The position numbers and the translations under genes are program-made. Below the pieces are notes generated by a model that worked only from the letters and a program-made list of their open reading frames with translations, did not search any database and was not told the origin of the DNA. Shown in pieces: positions 50,001-62,437 of a stretch of 64,000 bases of DNA. Every line of letters begins with the position of its first letter. Position 1 is the first letter of the stretch. Location: NCBI RefSeq assembly GCF_900142165.1, contig NZ_FQZY01000015.1:1-64000 (forward strand), in the 5' to 3' direction. Source of the DNA: Hespellia stercorisuis DSM 15480. Lineage in GTDB: Bacteria > Bacillota > Clostridia > Lachnospirales > Lachnospiraceae.

Positions 50001-51730
50001 AGGTCAAATACCTCCTCAAGACTTCCAGATAGTTCTGTCTCTAAATCCATAATCTCTGCCATAATTTCTGCTGATGGTCTTGGAGCTTCATACTTATAGA
50101 AATATCTCGTAAACGGAATCTCATATCCCACCTTTGACTTTTTCTCATCTACCCATGCATCCGGTGCAAATGGAAGTACTTCTCTTTCAAAGTACTCTTT
50201 GATATCCTCTTTTAACGGAACATTTTCTGTATCACGAAGACTGGTATCCGGCTGTTTCTTTCCCTTTTTCAATACCAGATTGCCTTCTTCATCACGAAGC
50301 GGTCTTTCTACTGTAATCTTGGTATAACCAAAATCCTCGTCATCATAAATCTGGCTGATTTCACTCTCTTTAAAATCACCATATATCTTTGTAATCTCTG
50401 CAATATCTTCCTTAGAGATATCATTTCGCTTATTTCCTAATGCCTTTCTTCTCTTCACGAACATCTCATTGGCATTGATCAGCTGCACTTTTCCTTCTCT
50501 GACTGTACCTGCCTTTTTATTTGACAATACCCAGATATAGGTTGCAATTCCTGTGTTATAGAAAATATCATTCGGTAAAGCAATGATTGCCTCAAGCAGA
50601 TCATTTTCAAGAATATATCTTCTGATTTCAGAAGGTCCGCTTCCTGCATCTCCTGTAAAAAGTGGGGAACCATTATGAATGATTGCAATTCTGCTTCCAC
50701 CTTTATCAATATCTTTCATCTTTGATATTGCTGTCATAAGAAAAAGCATCTGTCCGTCACTTGTAGCCGGAAGTCCTGCTCCAAATCTTCCTCCGAAGCC
50801 AAGCTTTGCCTCTTCCTCTACTTTTGCCTTTTCATTCTTCCACTCACGTCCAAACGGAGGATTTGAAAGGATATAGTCAAATGTACTGCCTGCAAACTGG
50901 TCATCCGATAATGTGTTGCCATCCTTAATGTAATCAGCATTGTTACCCTTAATCAGCATATCAGCCTTACAGATTGCAAATGTCTGGTCATTGATTTCCT
51001 GACCGAACGATACAAGCTCTGTAGATGCATTCAGACTATGTAAATATTCCTCTGCTACAGAAAGCATACCTCCGGTTCCACAGGCAGGATCATAAATCGT
51101 CTTTGCCACATTATTGCCAGAAAGGATGTCATTATCATCATAGAAGAGAATATTAACCATAAGTTGGATAACTTCTCTTGGAGTGTAATGCTGTCCTGCA
51201 TCTTCATTATGAGACTCAGAGAATCTTCTTATAATTTCTTCAAAAATATATCCCATTTCAAGGTTAGAGATTTCATTCGGATGAAGATTTCCTCTGTCTG
51301 TTGTATATTCCTTTAAAACAATATACAGAATCCCCTTATTTGCCATCGTTGTGATGTGTCCATCAAACTTAAATTTTTCCAGAATATCCCGCACATTTGC
51401 TGAAAATTTATTCAGATACTCTCTAAAATTCTCCTCAATGTGGTCAGGATCATCCATAAGTCTTTCAAATGTATATTTACTTGTATTGTAAAAATCCTTT
51501 TTTGAAGCCTTACGAAGTAAAATATCTTTCATTGGAAGATTCTTTACTTCATCGTATTTCTGTAATACCGCATCCTTCGTATCTGAGAGAATACAGTCAA
51601 AACGTCTGATTACTGTAAGTGGTAATATAACATCTCCATATTCATGTGGTTTATATACACCGGTAAGCTTATCTGCTATTGCCCATATTAGGTCTGCTTT
51701 CTGATCTATTTTTGCACTTCTCGTAGCCAT
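49997..51730 (-). CDS. hsdM: Type I N6-adenine methylase subunit
   Basis: The 577-residue protein has the HsdM N-terminal helical domain, SAM motif I IYDPACGTGGML near 212 and catalytic NPPFG near 291. Together with HsdS it methylates host DNA, and with HsdR it forms the restriction complex. It follows the small XRE gene by 24 bases and leads the R-M operon. Confidence 0.93.
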   Translation of the reverse strand: MATRSAKIDQKADLIWAIADKLTGVYKPHEYGDVILPLTVIRRFDCILSDTKDAVLQKYDEVKNLPMKDILLRKASKKDFYNTSKYTFERLMDDPDHIEENFREYLNKFSANVRDILEKFKFDGHITTMANKGILYIVLKEYTTDRGNLHPNEISNLEMGYIFEEIIRRFSESHNEDAGQHYTPREVIQLMVNILFYDDNDILSGNNVAKTIYDPACGTGGMLSVAEEYLHSLNASTELVSFGQEINDQTFAICKADMLIKGNNADYIKDGNTLSDDQFAGSTFDYILSNPPFGREWKNEKAKVEEEAKLGFGGRFGAGLPATSDGQMLFLMTAISKMKDIDKGGSRIAIIHNGSPLFTGDAGSGPSEIRRYILENDLLEAIIALPNDIFYNTGIATYIWVLSNKKAGTVREGKVQLINANEMFVKRRKALGNKRNDISKEDIAEITKIYGDFKESEISQIYDDEDFGYTKITVERPLRDEEGNLVLKKGKKQPDTSLRDTENVPLKEDIKEYFEREVLPFAPDAWVDEKKSKVGYEIPFTRYFYKYEAPRPSAEIMAEIMDLETELSGSLEEVFDL

Positions 51731-51754
51731 TTACATTTTCCTCCATAAGGTAAT

Positions 51755-51970
51755 TTACTTTTCTTTGTTATCTGGTACATAGTCAATCAAATCTCCAAAG
51801 TTACAATCCAACTCTTTGCAGATTTTTTCCAAAACAGATAGTTTCACCGACTCGCAGTTTGTCATCTTTGCTATTGTACTGGAGCTAAGACCAGTCTTGG
51901 CACACAAATCTCCTTTTTTCATTCCGTGGTCAATTAACTGTTTCCATAATCCATTATAACTAATTGCCAT
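51755..51970 (-). CDS. Small XRE/Cro-type regulator of the R-M operon
   Basis: The 71-residue protein (MAISYNGLWKQLIDHGMKKG, then DLCAKTGLSSSTIAKMTNCE) is a single HTH domain of the YozG/Cro type. GGAGGAAAAGAGG precedes the ATG. It is the first gene of the operon and could act as a controller of hsd expression. The 240 bases upstream (to 52212) hold no gene and probably the operon promoter. Confidence 0.8.
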   Translation of the reverse strand: MAISYNGLWKQLIDHGMKKGDLCAKTGLSSSTIAKMTNCESVKLSVLEKICKELDCNFGDLIDYVPDNKEK

Positions 51971-52220
51971 CCTCTTTTCCTCCGTTTAATGTGCAATCAA
52001 TATCAAAATTATTTTATCACACAAAAAACTCCTTGTACAATTCGCATTTACAAATATCACATATCTTTTTTCAAATATTGAATATCTTTTTTAATTTATT
52101 CACAAACCTTTTGAATTTATCTGCTACAGATACTCTTTTCCTAATTGATGTGGTTAGAAGAAAAACATCTCCAATCTGCTTTCATTATAACGTTCAATCC
52201 ATATTTACGCATTAAAAAAG

Positions 52221-52247
52221 GATGCAGGGATTGACTCCCTACATCCT
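52221..52247 (-). terminator. Terminator of the polyvalent-protein operon
   Basis: GGATGCAGGGA/TCCCTACATCC forms a stem, followed on the minus strand by six T residues, 24 bases past the stop codon of the YodL-domain gene. It marks the boundary with the R-M operon. Confidence 0.8.
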
Positions 52248-52270
52248 TCATTAGAATTATAATATTATAC

Positions 52271-55021
52271 TTATCTCACACCCCGATCAGCCCCTCTCTC
52301 CGGCTTATCTTTTCCCTGCTTTTCTTGAATAATCCTCTTATTAATCTCAAGCCGTTCATGAATGGATAATTTCTTATCTTTTCCAACTACCGCCTGCTTC
52401 TGTTGTACCTGTTTCCTATCTGCTTTTCCTGCATCCTTGACCACTGCATTCGCTTCGGTACTTGTTCCCCGCTCATCTGCTCTTCCTTCATTTCTTTCCG
52501 TTATCTGCTGTTCTCGTCTCTCTTTCACACCTTTTTCTTCCAGATTGCAAAAGCTCTGCAGATACGGAAGCACATGATTCTGCATGTCTGTCAGATCTTC
52601 CATATATTTTTGGAACTCTTCACTTCCTTTACCTTTCTGGTAATTGATCCAATACTCATCTGTAAGCTTCATTTCATTATCATACTTCAACTGACTCACA
52701 ATACCGCCATGTCCATTTCCAATATCTATTGACTTCTTGAAATGATGCAGCATCTGTTCACCTTTTTCCGCATAATATACAGTCACATATATCTTTGTGA
52801 TTTTTGTAGGTTCCTCTGTCTTCGAATCACGTTTTGCATACCATTCTTTATCCATTTCTGCTGTTTTTGCATCCAGCTCGGATAACTTCTGACATCTTGG
52901 ATTCATGAGAGCACTTTCTTCACAATAGTTTACATACACCATTGGTTCCAGATTCTTTGGAAACTCCGGCTCATAGACTTTCAGTCTTTCAATCAATACA
53001 CCTGCACGCACAGACTGGTCACATTCTTCGTCTACAATATCCTTCAGATAAGAAATATAAGAATGTGTATTGCCACTCTGCAAATCCAACATCACCTCTT
53101 GTACCGTATTTTCTCCCGTCTCCACATTATCTCGATACTCATACGGATCAAAAGCTTCTGCAATCTCATCCAATGCCTCTGCCAACTGTTCTGTGGTCAT
53201 CTTCTCTGGATACATTGCTTCCCGAACATCCCGCATTGGTACATACTTATAGTCCGGCAATGCATCATGAATTTTCTCAATCCCTTCCCGTATCAGTGCA
53301 AGTTCTCCATAAAATCGAACATCGTCCATCAGATTTCCAAGTACTGTATTTCCTTTTACGATTGCAAATTCAGCATCATCATAGTAACTGTCTTCCGGAT
53401 CACGATAGATAATCCCCATACTGCATACTCGATAGGCATTCTCAGGATTCTCCCTATATTTTTCATAAACCGCAGCAATCTGATTAACATCGGTACTTTT
53501 TTCATAAGCTCCCATATCATGGAACTCATCACATTCTGCGGCAAAGTATTCCAGATACGGTTCTTTCTTCGGTGGCATATTATTGAGGACATTATCAATC
53601 ATGTTATAATTTGCCTCTTCCAGTTCTTCTACCTTTGCCAATGGCTTATATTCGCCCTGGCTTTTCTGAATCTCTGCCATTACAACCTCATCCATTTCTT
53701 CTACCTTTTCCATCAACTGATCATAATCCCCACGGATGCGTTCTCCAGTCCATCCTTCGTCTTCCAAAAGTTCCTCTGCCGCTTCTTCAATAGAAATTTC
53801 ACCATTTTCATAGACGCCACCATCCATCAGGCGGAAATCTTCATCGTAAAAGGAATAATCATATCCTCCTTCTGTTCTCTGAATAGCAAAGTAACGTTCT
53901 CCTACCTCATATGCCAGTTCACTAAGAACCTGTTCTTCCAGATTCAGGAAAGAATCTAGCTGTTCAAAACTGATACTGTCTACAAAATGAGCGGTTACCT
54001 TTCCCCCCTCATTCAGAACTACGATATCACTGACAGACAGGGAATGTCCTCGAAAGTCTTCTGGTCTGTCGATGTTGAATCGTTCAAATATATCATCTAG
54101 CGACATATTTCCAAATAATTCTCCCACATAGACCAGTTCATAGTCTTCTTTTTTAATCTGCATCCCGTGACTTTCAATGAAGCTCATATTCATAAACGCA
54201 TAGTTTTCACCTGGCAAACCATCTCTTATTTGATAAATACCGAATGTTCGTCTTGTCCCTAATAGCAGATTTGCCTCTTTCAAAGACTGAATCTGCGGAT
54301 ATTTCTGCATCTCCCATTCCAAATTGCGGAATCGTTCCAGTTCTTCTGTAGACATCTGATAATGCTCCGGACCTCGTTCAATCTCCATTCGCTCTGTAAC
54401 ATAGATTGGTGATGAAAAATTGGTAATCAGATAGATATCTGCTCCGGCATCATATAATTTCAGAGCTTCTTCCTGTCCAATCACATTCATCGGCTCCTGA
54501 AATGCTCCAAAATCTTCATCTGCATAATCCAGATCCTGATCCCTTATCCGTTCCCACATCTGTGATTCCATGCCAAACAGCCCTTCATGTGCCTGTATCA
54601 TTTCTTTACTTGCATACTCTCCCTTGCTGCCATCACTACCCAGGCAATAGATTTTAGAACCCATTCTGTGATAATCCAGGGCTGCTGCTTTTCTAAGCGG
54701 CACCATATCCTCTGCTGTATATCCATAATCCCGAAGTTCCAGCTTGCCTATGGTTGGATCTGGTAAGTCCTGAATATCCATTTGGGCATCATCCAGAAGT
54801 TCCTCTACTCTATCTTCATCTGACCGATTGACTGCATCTGCCAGATTTCTTACCAGCGTCCTTACTTTCTCTTCTTCGCCAACCAGATTTGCATATTCAA
54901 AAATCTGTTCTTTTACGTCCGCTGGAATTGCTATTCCCATGTGTTCTGCACGGTCTATTTGTTCCTGTGTATATTCCTGCATTTTCTGCGTTTCTATTCC
55001 TGTTATCATGTTTCTCGCCAT
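52271..55021 (-). CDS. Large polyvalent protein with YodL domain
   Basis: This 916-residue acidic protein carries a YodL-type domain at about 258-358 (TFGIYQIRDGLPGENYAFMN, YELVYVGELFG, FRGHSLSVSDIVVL). Repeated DUF/LPD-like segments lie before and after it. Such polyvalent proteins of conjugative elements are thought to travel into recipients or to protect incoming DNA; function unproven. The last 35 residues (KLSIHERLEINKRIIQEKQG) match a motif at the ends of two other proteins here. AGGAGGAACTTAT precedes the ATG. Confidence 0.75.
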   Translation of the reverse strand: MARNMITGIETQKMQEYTQEQIDRAEHMGIAIPADVKEQIFEYANLVGEEEKVRTLVRNLADAVNRSDEDRVEELLDDAQMDIQDLPDPTIGKLELRDYGYTAEDMVPLRKAAALDYHRMGSKIYCLGSDGSKGEYASKEMIQAHEGLFGMESQMWERIRDQDLDYADEDFGAFQEPMNVIGQEEALKLYDAGADIYLITNFSSPIYVTERMEIERGPEHYQMSTEELERFRNLEWEMQKYPQIQSLKEANLLLGTRRTFGIYQIRDGLPGENYAFMNMSFIESHGMQIKKEDYELVYVGELFGNMSLDDIFERFNIDRPEDFRGHSLSVSDIVVLNEGGKVTAHFVDSISFEQLDSFLNLEEQVLSELAYEVGERYFAIQRTEGGYDYSFYDEDFRLMDGGVYENGEISIEEAAEELLEDEGWTGERIRGDYDQLMEKVEEMDEVVMAEIQKSQGEYKPLAKVEELEEANYNMIDNVLNNMPPKKEPYLEYFAAECDEFHDMGAYEKSTDVNQIAAVYEKYRENPENAYRVCSMGIIYRDPEDSYYDDAEFAIVKGNTVLGNLMDDVRFYGELALIREGIEKIHDALPDYKYVPMRDVREAMYPEKMTTEQLAEALDEIAEAFDPYEYRDNVETGENTVQEVMLDLQSGNTHSYISYLKDIVDEECDQSVRAGVLIERLKVYEPEFPKNLEPMVYVNYCEESALMNPRCQKLSELDAKTAEMDKEWYAKRDSKTEEPTKITKIYVTVYYAEKGEQMLHHFKKSIDIGNGHGGIVSQLKYDNEMKLTDEYWINYQKGKGSEEFQKYMEDLTDMQNHVLPYLQSFCNLEEKGVKERREQQITERNEGRADERGTSTEANAVVKDAGKADRKQVQQKQAVVGKDKKLSIHERLEINKRIIQEKQGKDKPERGADRGVR

Positions 55022-55102
55022 ATAAGTTCCTCCTGTATTCCCAAAAGTGGCATAACCGGCAGAACATTCTTTCTACCAAATTATGCCATCTTTCCTGTTT
55101 TC

Positions 55103-58100
55103 TTATTCCAGACCGAAGTCCCTTTTTCTATCTTCCCTGCCATTCTCGCTTTCCCGCTGGCTTTTTTCTTTATAAATCTGCAATTTCTCATGGATAGAAC
55201 CACGTGCCGGTCGTTCTTCTTTCTCTTTCGATTCTGACTGCTCTGCTTCTGTGTCTTCCCGTTCATCCATATTAAGAAGGGCATTTAGTTCTGACAGTCG
55301 CTCCAGTTTCTGGTTCAGTTCCTCTTCTTTTGTGAATGGCTTTCCAACTTCCTCTTTGGCATTTGTAAGCTGCTCCTGTACCGTTTCCAATCGTTGCTCC
55401 GCTTCTGCCAGTTTCTCCGGATAGCTTTCCAGAAGATTATTGATACGGGTGATATTTCCCAGGGCATCTGCTCCCAGATGAACTTTCGATACCGATTCAT
55501 GCTTCACAGACAGGATAAACTCCTTACTCCAGCTGTCGAACTGGATTCTCATGTTGAATCCCTGATAGTTTCCGATATCCATTGCTGCATCGACTGCTTT
55601 CATGTCCTTGCAGACTGCCAGTAGTGCCGCTCCTGCTTCTTTCTTTTCTGTAAATACTTTGCCGCTGATCTCCATGGAAAACTGTTCTGGATCTGTGATT
55701 TTATGCTCCTGATAATGGGCAATATCCGCTTTGTAGCTATCAATAGTCTCGGTCAATTTTGCAATCTGCTGTGGAAAATTTCTTGCAATATCATCTTCCA
55801 GACGGTACTGGTTATTCATGTGATTGGCTTTTAAAAGTTTCAGTTTTGCCACATCCACGTCCAGTGCCATCTTTTCTTTTACTGCCGGATTTCCAGTTGC
55901 CAGTGCCTTAACCTCTGCATAGGACAGTGCCGCTTCGTCCACATCTTCGCAGCTTCTGACCGGTGCTTTGCTCGTCATAATCTGGGAGATGAACTTCTGT
56001 TTATTTTCGATCAACTGCCACATGTAGCTGTCGAAGGTGGATTCTGTCACATACCGAAAGATATGAACCTTTTTATTGTGATTTCCCTGCCGGATGATAC
56101 GTCCTTCCCTCTGCTCCAGATCAGACGGTTTCCAGCCAATATCCAGATGATGCAGAGCAATCAGACGATCCTGCACGTTGGTACCGGCACCCATCTTTGC
56201 TGTTGAACCAATCAAAAAACGAACCTGCCCAGATTTTACTTTTCCAAACAGCTCCGTCTTCTTTGCTTCGGTATTTGCATCATGAATGAATGCAATTTCT
56301 TTTTCCGGTACACCTTTCGCCATCAGCTTCTGTTTCAAGTCATCGTAAACATTGAAACTGCCATCGCCTTTCGGTGTGCTCAAGTCACAAAAAATGATCT
56401 GCGCCGATTTCTGTACAACTGTATCTTTCCAGATTTCATAGCTTTTTTCTGCACAGACCGACACTTTACTGCCCGGATCGTCTGGCAATAGTTCATTGAC
56501 CAATCGCTGATCCAGTGCCAGTTTTCTTCCGTCATTGGTAATTTTCAGCATATTGTCTACACTAGCATCTACGCCACCGTTTCTTACCACTTCCGCACGC
56601 TCTCCTAGGCTTGCTACGATTTCTTTCTGCTGTTCTGTTGGTTTCAATACTACAGTTTCGTATTCCGCTTCCGGTACTGGAAGATTCAACTGATCCGAAG
56701 TCTTGATATCTGCAATCTCCTTGAACATATTCATCAGTTCCGGGATATTATAGAATCTGGCGAATCTGGATTTTGCTCGGTATCCGGTTCCTTCCGGTGC
56801 AAGTTCAATGCTGGTCACAACCTCTCCAAACGTGGATGCCCAGGAATCAAATAATCCCAAGCCCATATTCTGTAATTTGCTGTTCTGCAGATATCTCTGC
56901 ATGACATAAAGTTCCGTCATGCTGTTGCTGATCGGTGTGCCCGTTGCAAAGGTAATGCCTTTTCCACCGGTAATCTCATCCAGATACTGACATTTATTAA
57001 ACATATCTGCTGATTTCTGTGCTTCGTTCTGGGCAATTCCGGCTACATTTCTCATTTTTGTATAAAGGAACGCATTTTTATAACTGTGTGCCTCGTCTAC
57101 ATACAGATGATCCACTCCCAGTTCTTCAAAGGTAACTACATTATCCTTTTTCTCTTTCTGATTCAGCTTCTCCAGTCTTGTCATCAGCGTTTTTCTGGTC
57201 TTTTCAATCTGCTTTACCGTATAGCGGCCGCCATCCTGCTCATATCTTGCACTCTGGATTGCGATTTCCAGATCGTCAATCTGCTTCCGCAGCATGGCTT
57301 CCTGCCTCTCATCAGAGATTGGGATACGCTCAAACTGGGAATGACCGATGATAATCGCATCATAGTTTCCCATAGCGATTCTGGCACAGAACTTTTTCCG
57401 GTTCGCCGGTTCAAAATCTTTCTTGGTTGCCACCAGGATATTGGCTCCCGGATATAACTGCAGGAACTCGGCTCCCCACTGCTCTGTCAGATGGTTCGGC
57501 ACGACAAATAGATTCTTTTGTGATAATCCCAGACGTTTGCTCTCCATTGCAGCCGCTACCATCTCGTAGGTCTTCCCAGCTCCTACTACATGAGCCAGAA
57601 GCACATTATCCCCGTAAAGCTGATGTGCGACAGCATTTTTCTGATGTGGGCGAAGTTCAATTTCCGGGTTCATTCCTGGGAAAGTCAGATGACTGCCATC
57701 GTATTCACGGGGACGGATACTGTTAAACCGTTCATTATAAACTCTTACCAGTCTTTCACGTCTCTGTTGATCTTTGAAAATCCAATCCTTAAATGCTGCT
57801 TTCATGGCATCCTGTTTCTGTGATGCCAGCATAGTTTCTTTTTTATTGAGGACACGAATCTCATCCCCATTTTCATTGACACTCTTATCATAGATACGAA
57901 CATCTTTCAGATTCAGTGTATCTTCCAGAATCCGGTAAGCATTTGCCCTCTCGGTTCCATACGTTGCATAGGCAAACGCATTTCTTGGACTGTCTGCATT
58001 TTTCCCGGTAATCCGCCACTCACCATTCACCTCAGAATATTTTACCTGTATCTCCTTCTGTGCAAGATACCACGGAGTATGAAGCAGTTCCCTCATAAAG

Positions 58101-61100
58101 TCCTGATAATCCGATGGTTCAATCCAGGTTGCCCCAATCCTTACTTCGATTTCAGATGCTTCCAGTTCTCTTGGCTGAACTGCTTCCAATGCACGGACAT
58201 TCGGTGTGAATTCCGGGTGATTCTCTGCAAAGGTTCTTGCTGTGTTTAACTTCTCCCTGACATTTCCAGATAAATACTCATCTCCACTCTCCCACTGGTC
58301 TGTCAGTGGGTTCTTAAATATAACTCCAACCAGTTCCTCCGTGATTTTTTCTTCTGTCTTTCCTGTCAGCTGTGCCATATAGGACAGATCCACCTTTGCT
58401 CTTTCATTCAATGATAATGCTAAGGCTTCTGTCGCAGTTTCCACACTGGTTACCGCCACTGCCTTTTTGATGGTTCGTTTCGTAAACATGTCTGCTTTTC
58501 GCTTCAATGTTCCATCTTCGTTCAGGTCTTCCAGAGAACACAACAGACAATAAGAAGCGTCATCAGAAAACGCCCGCTTGTTTGCATTACTTCCGATGAC
58601 TCCATACTTTGCTGTGTAAGCATCATATACTTGATTCAATTTCTCCTGCTGTTTGTGAATTTCTTCATCTGTTACGGATTCTTCCATCTGCATGGCAATC
58701 AGTTCACGCACCGTGTCTCGGATCTCCACCATACCTTTTACACGTTCTGCAGTAGCGGCAGGCATCTTTACCTGATTCATCAGAGAGTTAACACGGTAAT
58801 ATACCTGATCATCTACAACCGCATAACTGTAATTACGAACATTCGGATCTGCCGGGATACTCTCTGGTACATCATCCAGTTCTGCATCCACATCAACTGC
58901 AGGTGCCATATTTCCATGAATATTCCTGACAGCTTCTGCAAGCTGGACTTCAAGATCAGCACCTTCTATCGGCATACAGGTTGTTTCCATACCATACGGA
59001 CCGGATACCTCTTTCATCTCACCCAGAATCATTTCCGGATGGTCTGCAAAATACTGATTGACCGTAATTCCATTGGCATCACTTCCAAGATTCACCCACT
59101 CCGGCATCTCTTTTGTCATGCTGTCACGCTTCTGGAAGAATAAAATATCTGCACTGACTTCCGTTCCTGCATTTGCTTTGAATGCTGTGTTCGGCAGGCG
59201 GATGGCTCCAAGGAGATCGGCACGTTCTGCCAGATACTTTCGGACTTCCGGTGATGCTTTATCCATGGTTCCTTTTGTTGTGATCAAAGCTGCCACACCA
59301 CCCGGACGCAACTGGTCGATTGTCTTTGCCAGAAAATAATCGTGAATCATAAAATTATAGCGGTCATATTGCCTGTCATTCACTTTATAAGCTCCAAATG
59401 GCACATTTCCGATTGCCACATCGAAGAAATCATTCGGATAATCTGTCTTCTCAAAACCTTTAATCTGGATATTGGCATCTGGGTAAAGCAGTTTTGCAAT
59501 TCTACCGCTGATACTGTCCAGTTCCACACCATAGAGTTTTGACTGGTTCAGCTTCTCAGGAAGCATTCCAAAGAAGTTACCAACACCCATGGATGGCTCC
59601 AGGATATTTCCTTTTGTAAATCCCAGATTTTCCAACGCCTGATACATACTTTCAATCACGATTGGCTGTGTGTAATGGGCATTTAAGGTAGAAGCTCTGG
59701 CTGCTGCATATTCTTCCGGTGTAAGGACTGTCTTTAATTCCAGATATTCCGTCTCCCATGCGGATTTTGTTTCATCGAAAGCATCAGCAAGACCTCCCCA
59801 GCCTACATATCGGGATAAAATCTCCTGTTCGTCTGGTGTGGCATTGCGGTTTTCTTCCTCGCATTTCTTTAAAAGCTGGATTGCCATGATATTAGCACGG
59901 AACTTTTCCTTTGGTGTTCCCTGTCCCAGTTCATCATCTGTGATATGGAAGTTTGTTGCTGGAATATCAGACTGTTCTGGTGTTATATCTTCCTTTTTTT
60001 CTGCATCTTCTACTGCTTCCGGTTGTGTCTCAACCTCCGACGGTTCCTGATTTTCCTCTCGTATTTCCTGCTGATCAGAGCCTTCCTGCTCCACTTCCAA
60101 AGCCTGCTGAGCTCCTTCCAGATCCGCCTGTCTCTGTGCTTCCTGCCGTTCTTCATACTTTTCCAGTTCTTCCGGTGATAAGAAATCATCGGTGCGAATC
60201 AGCTGACGGACACGTTCTGCAACCTTATTCCACTTTAATAGAACTTCTACATCTGGACTGCCAATCTTCCCTTTCGCAAGTTTTAATCCTTTCGCATCAT
60301 GGGAAGCATCGGATTCATACGCTCCCGGTATCCCAGGTGCTGCTCCACCTGTACCATACTCATTTTTCAGAAACTCAGCTGCATCCTTTATATCGTGATG
60401 TTCCATGAAATACTCATAGATCCGATTCCGTCCTCCGGCAGTGATCCCGCCTCTTCTAAGGACTGCATCTATCTCATCCTGTGTGATAAAGGAAAGGGCC
60501 GGACGTTCGACCGTAAATTTCTGGTCTACCCAGGAACGCTCCCTCTGGAGATCCTGAAAACGCTGGAAATATTCCGGATTATGCTGAATCTCCCACCTGC
60601 GATAATCTTCTGGATTCTCATCCATATCTTTCTGCAGCCATTCAAAGCGATGGGCAATTGCATCTGCTTCCGCTGAATCTGTCCAAGCTTCCCGCACGAC
60701 ATCCTGCCAATCCGAATATGATTGCTGCTCCTCCCGGTTTCTGCTGGTATCCCGAAAATGGAGTGCAAGAAGATTGGTCATTTCTTCCTGCTCCTGTTCA
60801 ATGGCGTTATTGGAAATCAGATTATCCACGTAACTTCTATCCTCATACATATCCCGGATTCTGTCCGCCGCTTCTTCCCACGTAACCATGCGATCAAAGT
60901 TTCTTCTGGCGGAATCTCCCCGTCGGATACGGATACCATCATTGTCATACCAGATACTGATTTTCTGTCCATCTATGGTAAATCCTTTTCCACCTGTTTC
61001 ATATTCCTCCTTCAGGAAGTTCTGCATTTCTTCATTATCCAGACCTTCAATCAGTCTTGCCGTAATATGAAACAGTGTATTTTTCTGTCCACTTCCCGTG

Positions 61101-62434
61101 CGGAGAATATCATCTACTACTTCATCAGAAATAAGAAAAGCGGCTGGCTGTTCTAATGCAGCTACCGCTTTCCTTATTTCTCCTAACTGTTCCTCTTCTG
61201 TCGGGAACAGACTTAATTGTAAATAATCTCCTGAATTACCAGTTCCTCTGCCTGTGCTTTGATCTGGTTCATGTGTCTGGTCCATGCCATCCCGTCTGCC
61301 ATTTTGTCCGGTGCCGGGTTTTTCTCCAGAAGTTCTGACATCAGGTTGTCTACTCTCTGCCTTGCCTGGCTGTCGATTTCCATCAGATGACTGTCCAGAC
61401 GGTTCTGTAAGGTCAGAATGTTGAATCTGGCTACTTTGTGGTTTCTCAGATACTCTTTCCTCATCAATCCGTACTTCCCGATCGTTCCTCTCGTCTCCTC
61501 CAGACTGATATCCGGAATCTGGTACTCTCCATTCTGGCTGTAAGTGATCTCTCTCATGCTCTGTTTCCTCCTTATTTTCTCCTCTATCTTCTGTGTTCCT
61601 TGTTTTGCTTTCACGAATTAACGTGTTAAATTCATTATAAGCTACTTCTTTTTCTTTTGCAACCGTTTTCAGATCTTTTTCCAAGTCATTCAACACATAT
61701 CGTCCAATCTGCATCAATACCGGTCTGCTGATCTCATTCACAGAACTTCCAAGGTGTCCAATAACCTTTAACTGGTTAAAATCTGTAATATGACGAAAAT
61801 CCTCTGCATCAAGATATTCCTGCACATCCAGTCCGCATCGGTTCAGTAACACATACCAGACACTGTTTGTCATCAGTTCCCGGAACTCCACTTTCTGATT
61901 CTGTTCATCCAGATCTTCCAGAAAAGTGCCGGCTACATCCATTTGCAGTTCGTCGAAAGCATCCGGCAACCAGGCCTGCACACTTTCTTCTGCCGCCTGG
62001 TGAAGAACCTCTGCTAATCCTCCCTCTGTTGCTTCCAGTGCCAGCCGCTCCTGCAGATAATCTGCCACCAGTTGTTCTCCTTCTGGATTAAGATTCCATA
62101 ACTGCGGATCTCTGCCCAGATTTTTTACCTTATAAGTATCCTGCACATCAAAAACATATCGGAGTTTCGTTTTTGGTCCGGATGTGTTATCTATCAGGGC
62201 AATTCCTTTAGAACCCTTTTTAATCCATCGGTACATCTTCTGGTTCCAGATTTCCATGGATGCCACGGCTGTTGCTCCCGGACGCTGTGCATAGATCAAG
62301 AGCTGTTCCGGAAAAGTGTACCGGTACAGCCTGGATGCAGTATTTAGAAACCGCATCCATTCCTGCGGATTGGCAGCAACATCCTTTGCCACTTCCTCCG
62401 TCAGAAGTTCCATTGCATATAATTTATTTGCCAT
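55103..62434 (-). CDS. 2443-residue polyvalent N6-methylase/Snf2 helicase
   Basis: This giant protein has an ArdC-like N-terminal segment ([20 protein letters not shown]), a low-complexity charged region (about 275-410), a methylase-like domain (motif [14 protein letters not shown] near 941, NVPF near 1008) and a Snf2-type helicase ([10 protein letters not shown] near 1615, [10 protein letters not shown] near 1780, [21 protein letters not shown] near 2115). It ends with [17 protein letters not shown]. These proteins occur in clostridial and Bacteroides conjugative elements and probably act on DNA during transfer. A TnpV gene is nested in another frame at 61213-61557. AAGGGAGTAACAG precedes the ATG. 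Confidence 0.88.
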   Translation of the reverse strand: MANKLYAMELLTEEVAKDVAANPQEWMRFLNTASRLYRYTFPEQLLIYAQRPGATAVASMEIWNQKMYRWIKKGSKGIALIDNTSGPKTKLRYVFDVQDTYKVKNLGRDPQLWNLNPEGEQLVADYLQERLALEATEGGLAEVLHQAAEESVQAWLPDAFDELQMDVAGTFLEDLDEQNQKVEFRELMTNSVWYVLLNRCGLDVQEYLDAEDFRHITDFNQLKVIGHLGSSVNEISRPVLMQIGRYVLNDLEKDLKTVAKEKEVAYNEFNTLIRESKTRNTEDRGENKEETEHERDHLQPEWRVPDSGYQSGGDERNDREVRIDEERVSEKPQSSQIQHSDLTEPSGQSSDGNRQPGKAESRQPDVRTSGEKPGTGQNGRRDGMDQTHEPDQSTGRGTGNSGDYLQLSLFPTEEEQLGEIRKAVAALEQPAAFLISDEVVDDILRTGSGQKNTLFHITARLIEGLDNEEMQNFLKEEYETGGKGFTIDGQKISIWYDNDGIRIRRGDSARRNFDRMVTWEEAADRIRDMYEDRSYVDNLISNNAIEQEQEEMTNLLALHFRDTSRNREEQQSYSDWQDVVREAWTDSAEADAIAHRFEWLQKDMDENPEDYRRWEIQHNPEYFQRFQDLQRERSWVDQKFTVERPALSFITQDEIDAVLRRGGITAGGRNRIYEYFMEHHDIKDAAEFLKNEYGTGGAAPGIPGAYESDASHDAKGLKLAKGKIGSPDVEVLLKWNKVAERVRQLIRTDDFLSPEELEKYEERQEAQRQADLEGAQQALEVEQEGSDQQEIREENQEPSEVETQPEAVEDAEKKEDITPEQSDIPATNFHITDDELGQGTPKEKFRANIMAIQLLKKCEEENRNATPDEQEILSRYVGWGGLADAFDETKSAWETEYLELKTVLTPEEYAAARASTLNAHYTQPIVIESMYQALENLGFTKGNILEPSMGVGNFFGMLPEKLNQSKLYGVELDSISGRIAKLLYPDANIQIKGFEKTDYPNDFFDVAIGNVPFGAYKVNDRQYDRYNFMIHDYFLAKTIDQLRPGGVAALITTKGTMDKASPEVRKYLAERADLLGAIRLPNTAFKANAGTEVSADILFFQKRDSMTKEMPEWVNLGSDANGITVNQYFADHPEMILGEMKEVSGPYGMETTCMPIEGADLEVQLAEAVRNIHGNMAPAVDVDAELDDVPESIPADPNVRNYSYAVVDDQVYYRVNSLMNQVKMPAATAERVKGMVEIRDTVRELIAMQMEESVTDEEIHKQQEKLNQVYDAYTAKYGVIGSNANKRAFSDDASYCLLCSLEDLNEDGTLKRKADMFTKRTIKKAVAVTSVETATEALALSLNERAKVDLSYMAQLTGKTEEKITEELVGVIFKNPLTDQWESGDEYLSGNVREKLNTARTFAENHPEFTPNVRALEAVQPRELEASEIEVRIGATWIEPSDYQDFMRELLHTPWYLAQKEIQVKYSEVNGEWRITGKNADSPRNAFAYATYGTERANAYRILEDTLNLKDVRIYDKSVNENGDEIRVLNKKETMLASQKQDAMKAAFKDWIFKDQQRRERLVRVYNERFNSIRPREYDGSHLTFPGMNPEIELRPHQKNAVAHQLYGDNVLLAHVVGAGKTYEMVAAAMESKRLGLSQKNLFVVPNHLTEQWGAEFLQLYPGANILVATKKDFEPANRKKFCARIAMGNYDAIIIGHSQFERIPISDERQEAMLRKQIDDLEIAIQSARYEQDGGRYTVKQIEKTRKTLMTRLEKLNQKEKKDNVVTFEELGVDHLYVDEAHSYKNAFLYTKMRNVAGIAQNEAQKSADMFNKCQYLDEITGGKGITFATGTPISNSMTELYVMQRYLQNSKLQNMGLGLFDSWASTFGEVVTSIELAPEGTGYRAKSRFARFYNIPELMNMFKEIADIKTSDQLNLPVPEAEYETVVLKPTEQQKEIVASLGERAEVVRNGGVDASVDNMLKITNDGRKLALDQRLVNELLPDDPGSKVSVCAEKSYEIWKDTVVQKSAQIIFCDLSTPKGDGSFNVYDDLKQKLMAKGVPEKEIAFIHDANTEAKKTELFGKVKSGQVRFLIGSTAKMGAGTNVQDRLIALHHLDIGWKPSDLEQREGRIIRQGNHNKKVHIFRYVTESTFDSYMWQLIENKQKFISQIMTSKAPVRSCEDVDEAALSYAEVKALATGNPAVKEKMALDVDVAKLKLLKANHMNNQYRLEDDIARNFPQQIAKLTETIDSYKADIAHYQEHKITDPEQFSMEISGKVFTEKKEAGAALLAVCKDMKAVDAAMDIGNYQGFNMRIQFDSWSKEFILSVKHESVSKVHLGADALGNITRINNLLESYPEKLAEAEQRLETVQEQLTNAKEEVGKPFTKEEELNQKLERLSELNALLNMDEREDTEAEQSESKEKEERPARGSIHEKLQIYKEKSQRESENGREDRKRDFGLE
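61213..61557 (-). CDS. tnpV: TnpV family protein nested in another frame of the giant gene
   Basis: This 114-residue protein ([20 protein letters not shown], then [49 protein letters not shown]) shares the TnpV pattern with the two free-standing copies. It is encoded on the same strand but in a different frame within the region for the charged linker (about residues 293-407) of the giant protein. TAAGGAGGAAACAGAGC precedes the ATG at 61557, a strong ribosome binding site inside a coding region. The frame is open to 61614. This supports real dual coding rather than a chance frame. Confidence 0.75.
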   Translation of the reverse strand: MREITYSQNGEYQIPDISLEETRGTIGKYGLMRKEYLRNHKVARFNILTLQNRLDSHLMEIDSQARQRVDNLMSELLEKNPAPDKMADGMAWTRHMNQIKAQAEELVIQEIIYN

Positions 62435-62437
62435 CTG

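Noticed and set aside
53063-53959. 298-residue plus-strand frame opposite the YodL protein gene
   Set aside because: Rich in Ile/Phe/His from the mirror of an acidic coding sequence, no ribosome binding site and no motif; a shadow of the minus-strand gene.
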